Of a stretch of 64,000 nt of DNA, positions 50,900 through 57,620 are shown piece after piece; the stretch's first letter is position 1; each line of letters starts with the position of its first letter. The translations under genes were made by a program, and so were the position numbers. The notes under the pieces were generated by a model. That model worked only from the letters and a program-made list of their open reading frames with translations, did not search any database and was not told where the DNA came from. This stretch comes from Castellaniella sp036379515 (GTDB lineage Bacteria > Pseudomonadota > Gammaproteobacteria > Burkholderiales > Burkholderiaceae_B), in NCBI RefSeq assembly GCF_036379515.1, contig NZ_DASVGN010000031.1, positions 1 to 64,000 of the forward strand, written 5' to 3'.

Positions 50900-50907
50900 G
50901 TTAAAAT
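50900..50907 (+). promoter_or_regulatory. Candidate -10 element (GTTAAAAT) upstream of the helicase gene
   Basis: GTTAAAAT lies 65 nt before the helicase ATG; TTGCAC about 19 nt before its TAAAAT could be the -35. Part of the repeated (C/G)TTAAAAT pattern in this window. Confidence 0.4.
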
Positions 50908-50972
50908 ACTCCGTTCATGAACGCGCGGCGGCTGTCGTTGGCAGCCTGACTTTCGCGCCCCCTTTGATTCGA

Positions 50973-52352
50973 ATGACCGATCCCACCACACACGATTCCA
51001 CTGAACCCTCCGTCGGGTTTGACCAGTTCGGCCTGCACGCCGGCATCATGCAATCCATTGCCGAGGCAGGTTACAGCCTGGCAACTCCCATCCAGGCACG
51101 TGCCATCCCCGTGGCGATGGCTGGACGTGATGTCATGGGAGCCGCCCAAACTGGCACTGGCAAAACCGCGGCGTTTGCGCTCCCTATCCTGCATAGGCTG
51201 ATGCCGTTTGCGAGCCACAGCGCTTCCCCGGCCCGCCACCCCGTGCGCGCCCTGATCCTGACGCCCACGCGTGAGCTGGCTGACCAGATTCACAGCAACG
51301 TCGAGCAATACAGCAAACATGTGCCGTTGCGCACGGCAGTCGTGTTTGGCGGAGTCGACATTCGGCCGCAAAAAGAGGCACTGCGCGAAGGCTGTGAGAT
51401 CCTGATTGCCACGCCGGGCCGCCTGCTCGATCACGTCGAACAGCGCAACGTCAACCTGGGTCAGGTAGGCATTCTGGTGCTCGACGAGGCTGACCGCATG
51501 CTCGACATGGGGTTTCTCCCCGACCTCGACCGCATTCTGCGGCTGTTGCCGGCAGGGCATCAGGGGCTGCTATTTTCAGCGACGTTCAGTCCCGAGATCC
51601 GCAAGCTGGGTCGTGGCTTTTTGCGCTCTCCCGTCGAAATCGAAGTCGCTCCGCCCAACGCCACGGCCGATACGGTCAGCCAGATCGCTTATCCCCTCGA
51701 AGGCGAAGCCAAGCGCCGTGCGGTAGTGCATCTGGTGAAGTCTCGCCACCTGACACAAGTCATCGTGTTTTCCAACACCAAGATCGGTTGCAGCCGTCTG
51801 GCGCGCCAGCTCGAGCAGGACGGAGTGCGGGCTGAATCCATTCACGGAAATAAATCCCAGATTGAGCGCATGAAGGCCCTGGATGCCTTCAAGGCGGGCA
51901 CCCTCGAGGTGCTGGTCGCGACTGACGTCGCCGCGCGAGGGCTGGACGTTGCAGGAATCCCTTGCGTCATCAACTACGACCTGCCTCATAATCCCGAAGA
52001 TTACGTGCACCGAATCGGTCGAACGGGACGTGCGGGCGCCCAAGGGGAAGCCATTGCGCTCTATGCGCCCGACGAAGAACGCTATCTCCAGCAGATCGAA
52101 CGACTCATCAAGGTCCAGATTCCCCGGGGTGAGCTCGAATTGCCGCGCGTTTCACGGCGCAATCCCGTGGGCTCCCGAAAAGGGCCGTCCTCGGGCTGGC
52201 AGCCCGCCGCCGCTCCACTAGACGATTTGTTCACCAAACCCTACGTCCCCTCTGTGTCCGGCCAGGCTGCCCCAGTGGCTGATTTTCGTTCGGCCGTGAC
52301 ACCGGCCCGTGCCGCCGTGGGGGTTCTGCTGGGTGGCAAAAAGTCCAGCTGA
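50973..52352 (+). CDS. rhlE: DEAD-box RNA helicase (RhlE type)
   Basis: ATP-dependent RNA helicase acting on structured RNA or ribosome assembly. The 459-residue protein has the Q motif ATPIQARAIP, AAQTGTGKT (57-65), PTRELADQI, VLDEADRMLDMGF, FSATF (SAT) and HRIGRTGRAG. After the core (about 380) comes a short basic/proline tail without a recognised domain. Family choice of RhlE is based on core wording and short tail. The frame is open upstream to 50877, but ATG 50973 gives the family start. Confidence 0.9.
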   Translation: MTDPTTHDSTEPSVGFDQFGLHAGIMQSIAEAGYSLATPIQARAIPVAMAGRDVMGAAQTGTGKTAAFALPILHRLMPFASHSASPARHPVRALILTPTRELADQIHSNVEQYSKHVPLRTAVVFGGVDIRPQKEALREGCEILIATPGRLLDHVEQRNVNLGQVGILVLDEADRMLDMGFLPDLDRILRLLPAGHQGLLFSATFSPEIRKLGRGFLRSPVEIEVAPPNATADTVSQIAYPLEGEAKRRAVVHLVKSRHLTQVIVFSNTKIGCSRLARQLEQDGVRAESIHGNKSQIERMKALDAFKAGTLEVLVATDVAARGLDVAGIPCVINYDLPHNPEDYVHRIGRTGRAGAQGEAIALYAPDEERYLQQIERLIKVQIPRGELELPRVSRRNPVGSRKGPSSGWQPAAAPLDDLFTKPYVPSVSGQAAPVADFRSAVTPARAAVGVLLGGKKSS

Positions 52353-52395
52353 TCGGGTCTTTGGTTGCGGGCAGAGTGGGTGGCTGCCTGTGTTA

Positions 52396-52776
52396 TCAGG
52401 TGCGGCTCGCGAAGCGGTCCAGCAACCCTGGCCCTGCGTGCAGTACAGGCAGTGTGCCCGCCCCGTTGATCAGCCGCTCCAGCTGCTCGATGTGGGGTAG
52501 TTGAGTGCCCCAGAACCGGGTTCCCTGCCGGTCCTGTACCAACAGCGTGGGGAAGTCTTCCACGTCTTCATCCCCTAGCCATTCCGGGCTGTCTTCGATG
52601 TCGATCCAGATGAAGGTCCACGCCGGCAGGCGGGCTGCGAGGGACTCCAGCGCGGGCCTGTAGGCATCGCAGGTACGGCACCATGCGGCACAATAGCAGG
52701 CGACACGCAGCCCCCCATCTTGAGCCAGGCGCTCGCGCAATGCGTCAAGGTCGGTTGCCGGATTGAACAATTTCAT
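52396..52776 (-). CDS. Thioredoxin-like protein with a CRTC active site
   Basis: A 126-residue cytoplasmic thioredoxin-fold protein. The active site is CRTC at 33-36 in AAWCRTCDAYRP, where thioredoxin has CGPC, and the cis-proline is in EDFPTLLV. No signal peptide. The unusual dipeptide RT suggests a different redox potential from standard TrxA. It converges with the helicase gene and is divergent from the EI24 gene. Confidence 0.85.
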   Translation of the reverse strand: MKLFNPATDLDALRERLAQDGGLRVACYCAAWCRTCDAYRPALESLAARLPAWTFIWIDIEDSPEWLGDEDVEDFPTLLVQDRQGTRFWGTQLPHIEQLERLINGAGTLPVLHAGPGLLDRFASRT

Positions 52777-52832
52777 GCAGACAATACTCGAAGGGTTTTC
52801 GTAACATTGTAGATGTTTGCACGGAGCATCCC

Positions 52833-53624
52833 ATGACGCATCACGATCTCGCCCTGAGGGAATCCAGGGCTCCGAATGGCCTTGCGCTGGTGGGGCAGGC
52901 TTTTCGTCGCGCCTTCATCAGCCAGTTGCATCCGCGAATGCTCGCAGCGCTGTTTCTGCCTTTCCTCATCGCTTTTCTGGGGGCAGTAGTGCTGTTATGG
53001 TTGTTCTGGACTCCGCTGACGGGCTGGATGGATCAGGAGGCCTCTTCCTGGGGCCTCTTCAACACGCTGGATGGCTGGATGGTGACCATCGGCCTGTTTT
53101 CCCTCAAGCTGTGGCTGATTCCTTTGCTATCGGCGGGCTTGTTGCTCCCCATGGCCGGAATTCTGGGTCTGATGGTAGCGGCGATCTTCGTGATGCCCCT
53201 GGTGCTGGGGCACCTGGAACGGCGCAACTACCACGGGCTGTCGCGCCAGGGGCAGCATGCCACCGTGTTGGGAACCTGGAACGCCCTTTGGGTGGGACTG
53301 CTGTTCTGCCTCGGGTGGCTGTTCACTATGCCGCTCTGGCTGGTTCCGCCGTTTGCGCTCATATTGCCGATTTTTTGGTGGGCCTTCGCCTTGAACCGCA
53401 TGCTGAGGGTCGATGCCGTGGTCGAACATGCGAGTCCGGCCGAACGCCGCCTGCTCTGGCGCCGTCACCGCCGACAGTTGTGGTTGCTGGCGGCAGGCTT
53501 GGCGGTGTTGAATCTGATTCCTTTGTTTTGGCTTGTCATGCCCGTTTTCTCGGCGCTGGTCTACGCCCATTTCTGCCTGGACGCGCTCGGTCGCTTGCGC
53601 GCCGAAACGGTTCTCGACGCCTGA
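52833..53624 (+). CDS. EI24-domain (CysZ-like) membrane protein
   Basis: A 263-residue inner-membrane protein with about six hydrophobic segments and a basic N-terminus (GQAFRRAFISQLHPRMLAAL). The layout, with charged helix LERRNYHGLSRQGQ between membrane parts and the late NRMLRVDAVVEHAS segment, matches EI24-family proteins related to CysZ, a sulfate importer. Whether this one moves sulfate is unknown; no cys genes are nearby. Confidence 0.75.
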   Translation: MTHHDLALRESRAPNGLALVGQAFRRAFISQLHPRMLAALFLPFLIAFLGAVVLLWLFWTPLTGWMDQEASSWGLFNTLDGWMVTIGLFSLKLWLIPLLSAGLLLPMAGILGLMVAAIFVMPLVLGHLERRNYHGLSRQGQHATVLGTWNALWVGLLFCLGWLFTMPLWLVPPFALILPIFWWAFALNRMLRVDAVVEHASPAERRLLWRRHRRQLWLLAAGLAVLNLIPLFWLVMPVFSALVYAHFCLDALGRLRAETVLDA

Positions 53625-53746
53625 CCGTTCTCGCGGCGGGCCTGTGTGGCAGACGACAGGGTTGGTTCGATGTAGCATGAGCTCTTCCCGAATGTGCGCC
53701 TGCTCGGCTCTTCGGGTACGTCAAAATTCTGTCTGGAGTCGAGTTC

Positions 53747-54565
53747 ATGGTCGTTGATTCCCGGTCTGTTTCGGTTCCCCGCGTTCGTCTGATTGCCATC
53801 GGCGACGAACTGCTCTCGGGGCGGCGTCAGGACAAGCATTTTTCCAAACTCATTGAGCTTTTGCAGGCGCGTGGCATGAAGCTGCGAGCGGCCGAATTCA
53901 TTTCAGATGACGAAGAAGACATCGTGGCGTGCCTGACGCGCAGTTTTGCCACTACCGACATTGTGTTCTGCTGTGGTGGGATTGGGGCTACACCCGACGA
54001 TCGTACCCGGCAGGCAGCAGCGCGCGCGCTTGGGGTTCCTCTGGTTCTTCACCCAGAGGCGGCGCGTCTGATCGGTGAGCGCTGCGCCGAAATGGCCGCC
54101 AAAGGGCAGGGCAGCGCCGACATGACCACTCCCGAGAACAAGCAACGTCTGCAAATGGGCGTCTTTCCTCAGGGCGCTGAAATCATCCCGAACAGCTACA
54201 ACCGCATCCCGGGGTTCTTCATCCATGATCACAGTTTCATGCCAGGGTTTCCCGTGATGGCTCATGACATGATGGCTTGGACCCTCGATACCCGCTACGC
54301 ACAATGGCACCACCGTGACGCTTGGGTCGAGCACTCGTTTCTGGTGTTTGGGCTGCCTGAGTCCCGTATCACGCCGGCACTTGAAGCACTCGAAGCGCGC
54401 TGGCCAGGCATTCGCATTTTCAGCCTTCCCAATGTGGGCGATGCCGGCGGCCACCCGTACATCGAACTTGGGGTCAAGGGAGCGCCAGAAGCGGCTGCTG
54501 AGGCCCTTGAGTGGCTGCGTGAGCAGGTTCAAAAGGTTGGGGGCCGGCTGAATCCGCCCGCCTGA
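53747..54565 (+). CDS. CinA-like MoaB/Mog-domain protein
   Basis: A 272-residue protein containing the CinA N-terminal domain: IAIGDELLSGRRQDKH (15-30), FCCGGIGATPDDRT, and NKQRLQMGVFPQGAEIIPN, followed by a region like the CinA linker domain (EHSFLVFGLPESR). The C-terminal nicotinamide-nucleotide amidase domain of full CinA is absent, as in many proteobacterial short forms. TGGIGPT of most members reads CGGIGAT. ATG 53747 follows a GGAG with 8-nt spacing. Confidence 0.85.
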   Translation: MVVDSRSVSVPRVRLIAIGDELLSGRRQDKHFSKLIELLQARGMKLRAAEFISDDEEDIVACLTRSFATTDIVFCCGGIGATPDDRTRQAAARALGVPLVLHPEAARLIGERCAEMAAKGQGSADMTTPENKQRLQMGVFPQGAEIIPNSYNRIPGFFIHDHSFMPGFPVMAHDMMAWTLDTRYAQWHHRDAWVEHSFLVFGLPESRITPALEALEARWPGIRIFSLPNVGDAGGHPYIELGVKGAPEAAAEALEWLREQVQKVGGRLNPPA

Positions 54566-54618
54566 CGGCTTTGTAGGAGCAGACTGAGCACCGAAAAAAA
54601 CCTTGCCACGCGCATCAT

Positions 54619-54637
54619 AATTCCATAATATGGAATT
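54619..54637 (+). promoter_or_regulatory. 19-bp palindrome upstream of the IclR gene (probable autoregulatory operator)
   Basis: AATTCCATAATATGGAATT is a perfect palindrome (9 bp on each side of a central A). It lies 25 nt before the preferred ATG. AT-rich sites of the TTCCA-N5-TGGAA kind are typical IclR-family operators, so self-repression is likely. Confidence 0.65.
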
Positions 54638-54662
54638 GTGGCAATGCAACATGGTCTTTCTC

Positions 54663-55490
54663 ATGGCACGTCTCTCAACTGCTCCTTCCCCCTCGCTGGG
54701 TCAGACCCCGGCCCTGGCTCCTGCTGCGCATCACGACGCTGTGACCATTCAAGTCCTGGATAGGGCCATGCGTATTCTTGACGTACTGGCGAGGCAGCGA
54801 GACCCGGTCACCCTGAAGGAACTGTCGACGGCAACCGGACTGCATGCGTCCACCACGCACCGGATTTTGGCTGATCTGTCGGTGGGCCGCTATGTCGAAC
54901 GAGTCGATAGCGGCCTCTACCGTCTGGGCATGCGGCTGCTCGAACTGGGTTCGCTCGTCAAGGGGCGGCTGGACGTGCGGGCCGCCTCGCTGGCGCCCAT
55001 GCGGGACTTGCACCAGCAGACTGGGCAGACTGTCAATTTGTCGCTCGCCCAGGGTGATGAAATCGTCTATATCGAGCGTGCGTGGAGCGAGCGCTCGGGG
55101 ATGCAGGTCGTCCGTGCCATTGGGGGCCGTGCTCCTTTGCATCTGACTTCCACGGGCAAGCTGTTTCTCGCCACTTGGGATGCCCGCAGCGTGCGCAGCT
55201 ACGCCATGCGCACGGGCTTGTCCGGCACGACGCGCAACAGCATCACACAGGTGGATCAGCTCGATCGCGAGCTGGCGCTGGTGCGCCGCCACGGGTATTC
55301 GCGTGACAACGAAGAGCTTGAACTCGGTGTCCGCTGTATTGCAGCAGGGGTGTACGACGATGCGGGAACTTTGCTGGCGGGGTTGTCGCTTTCGGCGCCG
55401 GCCGAGCGCATGCGAGACGACTGGATTCCTCTTCTGATGTCCACGGCGGCCAGCATTTCAAGCGCACTGGGATACGAGCCCAGACATTAA
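54663..55490 (+). CDS. IclR-family transcriptional regulator
   Basis: A 275-residue regulator with an N-terminal winged helix-turn-helix (LKELSTATGLHASTTHRILADL, first 20 residues about 51-70), followed by the IclR effector domain (LHQQTGQTVNLSLAQGDEIVYIERAWSER, and the late AAGVYDDAG and GLSLSAPAERM). I chose the ATG at 54663 because the palindrome at 54619 covers the earlier ATG at 54630; 54651 is also possible. The effector is unknown. It lies directly upstream of phaP with its own operator. Confidence 0.88.
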   Translation: MARLSTAPSPSLGQTPALAPAAHHDAVTIQVLDRAMRILDVLARQRDPVTLKELSTATGLHASTTHRILADLSVGRYVERVDSGLYRLGMRLLELGSLVKGRLDVRAASLAPMRDLHQQTGQTVNLSLAQGDEIVYIERAWSERSGMQVVRAIGGRAPLHLTSTGKLFLATWDARSVRSYAMRTGLSGTTRNSITQVDQLDRELALVRRHGYSRDNEELELGVRCIAAGVYDDAGTLLAGLSLSAPAERMRDDWIPLLMSTAASISSALGYEPRH

Positions 55491-55509
55491 TTTGCTGCGA
55501 CGCAACAAA
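55491..55509 (+). promoter_or_regulatory. Imperfect 19-bp palindrome upstream of the phaP promoter
   Basis: TTTGCTGCG-A-CGCAACAAA has one mismatch in the 9-bp arms and begins right after the iclR stop, 5 nt before the -35 box. With the perfect TTGCTGCAA-type palindrome downstream it makes a pair of like sites flanking the phaP promoter. Confidence 0.5.
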
Positions 55510-55514
55510 AATGC

Positions 55515-55542
55515 TTGACACCGCTTTTTATTCGGATAGAAT
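55515..55542 (+). promoter_or_regulatory. phaP: Sigma-70 promoter of phaP
   Basis: TTGACA (55515-55520), 16-nt spacer, TAGAAT (55537-55542). This is one of the best promoter matches in the window. Expected start site near 55549, 6 nt before the operator palindrome. Confidence 0.75.
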
Positions 55543-55554
55543 TCTATTTGTGCG

Positions 55555-55572
55555 TTGCAGCAATTGCTGCAA
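55555..55572 (+). promoter_or_regulatory. Perfect palindromic operator (probable PhaR site) of phaP
   Basis: TTGCAGCAATTGCTGCAA is a perfect 18-bp palindrome just downstream of the predicted start site, with TGC/GCA half-sites like those described for the PHB-responsive repressor PhaR. Binding here would block phasin transcription when no PHB granules titrate the repressor. Confidence 0.7.
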
Positions 55573-55634
55573 TTGAGAAGGTGCCGGGCATCGTGCCTCA
55601 GAGGAAACCTTCTACTTATTGACAAGGAGTCATC

Positions 55635-56207
55635 ATGAGCGCAACCCCCCAAACCCTGCTGGCTGGTCAGAAGGCCGTCATCGACAACCTGTTGGCTGTT
55701 CAAGGCACGTTCTTCGACGGCTTCGAAAAGCTGGTCGACCTGAACCTGAAGGCCACCCGTGCTGCCCTGGAAGACGCGGCGCAAAAGTCTCAAGAAGCAG
55801 CCGAGCTGAAAGACGGCCAGGAACTTCTGGCCTTCACGTCTTCGCTGGTCCGTCCGGAACAAGCCGTGTCCTATGGCAAAGACGTCTATGAAATTCTGGC
55901 CCGCATGCAGGGCGACCTGAGCAAACTTACCGAATCGCAGCTGTCCCAGGGTCAGCAACAAGTCGCTGACGCGGTCGAGCAGTTCGCCCGCAATGCACCT
56001 ACCGGTTCCGAAGGTGCCGTGGCGCTGCTGAAGTCCACGCTGGCCACTGCCACCAACGCGTACGAGTCCGCTGCCAAAGCCGCTCGCCAGGCCGCCAGTG
56101 CCGCCGAGTCCAACATTGCTGCGGCGACCAACGCCACCCTGAAGGCTGCTTCCGACGTGAGCAAAGCGACGAAGACCTCTTCGCGTGCCCGCCGTTCGGC
56201 AAACTGA
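55635..56207 (+). CDS. phaP: Phasin (PHB granule-associated protein, PhaP)
   Basis: A 190-residue amphipathic helical protein of the phasin family that coats polyhydroxybutyrate granules. It has the family FDGFEKLVDLNLKATRAALED stretch (start near 27) and an Ala-rich C-terminus with a basic SSRARRSAN end. The start is fixed by AAGGAG. It has its own strong promoter, operators and terminator, consistent with high, PHB-dependent expression. Confidence 0.93.
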   Translation: MSATPQTLLAGQKAVIDNLLAVQGTFFDGFEKLVDLNLKATRAALEDAAQKSQEAAELKDGQELLAFTSSLVRPEQAVSYGKDVYEILARMQGDLSKLTESQLSQGQQQVADAVEQFARNAPTGSEGAVALLKSTLATATNAYESAAKAARQAASAAESNIAAATNATLKAASDVSKATKTSSRARRSAN

Positions 56208-56216
56208 TGGGCAAGA

Positions 56217-56242
56217 CCCCTTGTCGCTGAGGCGGCAAGGGG
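56217..56242 (+). other. Hairpin 3' of phaP
   Basis: CCCCTTG (56217-56223) pairs with CAAGGGG (56236-56242), loop 12 nt, no T tract. It lies between the phaP stop and the terminator. Confidence 0.5.
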
Positions 56243-56256
56243 CCTGATGCCAGACC

Positions 56257-56286
56257 AACCCCGTTGCTTCGGCTCCGGGGTTTTTT
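56257..56286 (+). terminator. Rho-independent terminator of phaP
   Basis: AACCCCG (56257-56263) pairs with CGGGGTT (56276-56282), followed by a T run to 56286. Ends the monocistronic phaP unit. Confidence 0.85.
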
Positions 56287-56420
56287 ATTGACCGAAATTT
56301 TTTTCCACCGATGCGCCACAGAGCGCGGTTCCTCGTATACTCGCTCAAACGTCGCGCAGCCCTGTCGAGGTCGTGTGGGTCCGTTCGTGCTGATTTATCG
56401 ACCTGAGAGAGTCCTCACCG

Positions 56421-57620
56421 ATGTCTTCCGTGCGCCGCTCCTTCCTGTTCTTCGGGTTACCGGCCCTGCTGGTGCTGTGTGCTGCCGTCTGGTGGTTCAG
56501 CCGTTCGGTAGCCGCGCCAGCACCTTCGGTCTCCAAAGCAGATGCGCCCGTTTTGGTCCATATGACGCAGGTCCGGTCCAGTGACGTCCCGATCCGGGTT
56601 CAAGGTATTGGGTCCGTGCAGCCCTGGTCCACCGTCACGGTTCGGTCCCGCATCGACGGTCAGCTCGAATCCGTGGGGTTCCACGAAGGCGATCAGGTTC
56701 ATCAAGGGCAGTTGCTGGCGCGGCTTGATGATCGCGTGCAGAAGGCGCAGCTCGCGCAGGCTCGTGCCCAACAGGCGCGTGACCAGGCGCAGCTCGACAA
56801 CGCGCGCCGTGATCTGAAGCGCTACACCCAGTTGGTCAGCCAATCGGCCATCGAACGTCAGACGCTGGATACGCAAAAGGCGCAGGTGACGGCGCTCGAA
56901 GCGACCCTTCAGTCCGATCAGGCGCAGGTCCAGTATGCCCAGGTGCAGCTCGATTACACGCGCATCGTGTCGCCTCTGACCGGACGCACGGGCGTCTTGC
57001 AGGTGGACCCTGGCAATCTGGTGCATGCGACCGATGCAGGAGGGCTGGTGGTCATCAACCAGATGGACCCCATTGCCGTCATGTTCACGGTGCCCGACAC
57101 CGCGTTTGCGCAAGTACAGTCGGCTGCCGGCCTGGCTTCGGCACCGGCGCAAAAAGGCGTTTCAGCGCCTGCTGTACGTCCCTTGCCCGTCGAGGTCTAT
57201 GCCCAGGGTCAGACCCAGCTTCTCGGGCAGGGCACGCTGGAATTGATCGACAACCAGATCGATGCCGGTAGCGCTACCCTGCGTCTGAAGGCACGTCTGG
57301 ACAACTCGGCAGAACGACTCTGGCCAGGTCAGGCGGTCGATGTCCGACTGATTCTGGGGGATCGCGCCGGTGCCCTCGTGGTGCCCGATAGCGCGGTTCA
57401 GCGGGGGGCGGACGGTTTATACGTCTATACGGTTCAGCCAGACGATACGGTCAAGGTACAAGCGGTATCGGTACCGGTGTCGCAAGATGGTCTGTCCGTG
57501 GTCTCCAAGGGGCTGAAGGCCGGGCAACGCATCGTGGTTGACGGCCAGTACAAGCTGCGCCCGGGCCTGAAGGTGGCCGAAGCGCCGGCTGAAAAGGCGC
57601 AGGGCGGAGCCTCATCGTGA
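56421..57620 (+). CDS. RND efflux periplasmic adaptor (MdtA/AcrA-like)
   Basis: A 399-residue membrane-fusion protein: N-terminal signal anchor (8-26), a biotinyl-lipoyl half (VTVRSRIDGQLESVGFHEGDQVHQGQLL, start near 70), a coiled coil (about 105-165), the second lipoyl half (YTRIVSPLTGRTGVLQVDPGN) and beta-barrel. Wording is closest to MdtA. Its stop overlaps the GTG start of the pump gene (GTGA), so the two are translated together. Confidence 0.9.
   Translation: MSSVRRSFLFFGLPALLVLCAAVWWFSRSVAAPAPSVSKADAPVLVHMTQVRSSDVPIRVQGIGSVQPWSTVTVRSRIDGQLESVGFHEGDQVHQGQLLARLDDRVQKAQLAQARAQQARDQAQLDNARRDLKRYTQLVSQSAIERQTLDTQKAQVTALEATLQSDQAQVQYAQVQLDYTRIVSPLTGRTGVLQVDPGNLVHATDAGGLVVINQMDPIAVMFTVPDTAFAQVQSAAGLASAPAQKGVSAPAVRPLPVEVYAQGQTQLLGQGTLELIDNQIDAGSATLRLKARLDNSAERLWPGQAVDVRLILGDRAGALVVPDSAVQRGADGLYVYTVQPDDTVKVQAVSVPVSQDGLSVVSKGLKAGQRIVVDGQYKLRPGLKVAEAPAEKAQGGASS

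Noticed and set aside
56336..56341. TATACT as a -10 box for the RND adaptor gene
   Set aside because: Good hexamer but no -35 at a usable distance; too weak to list.
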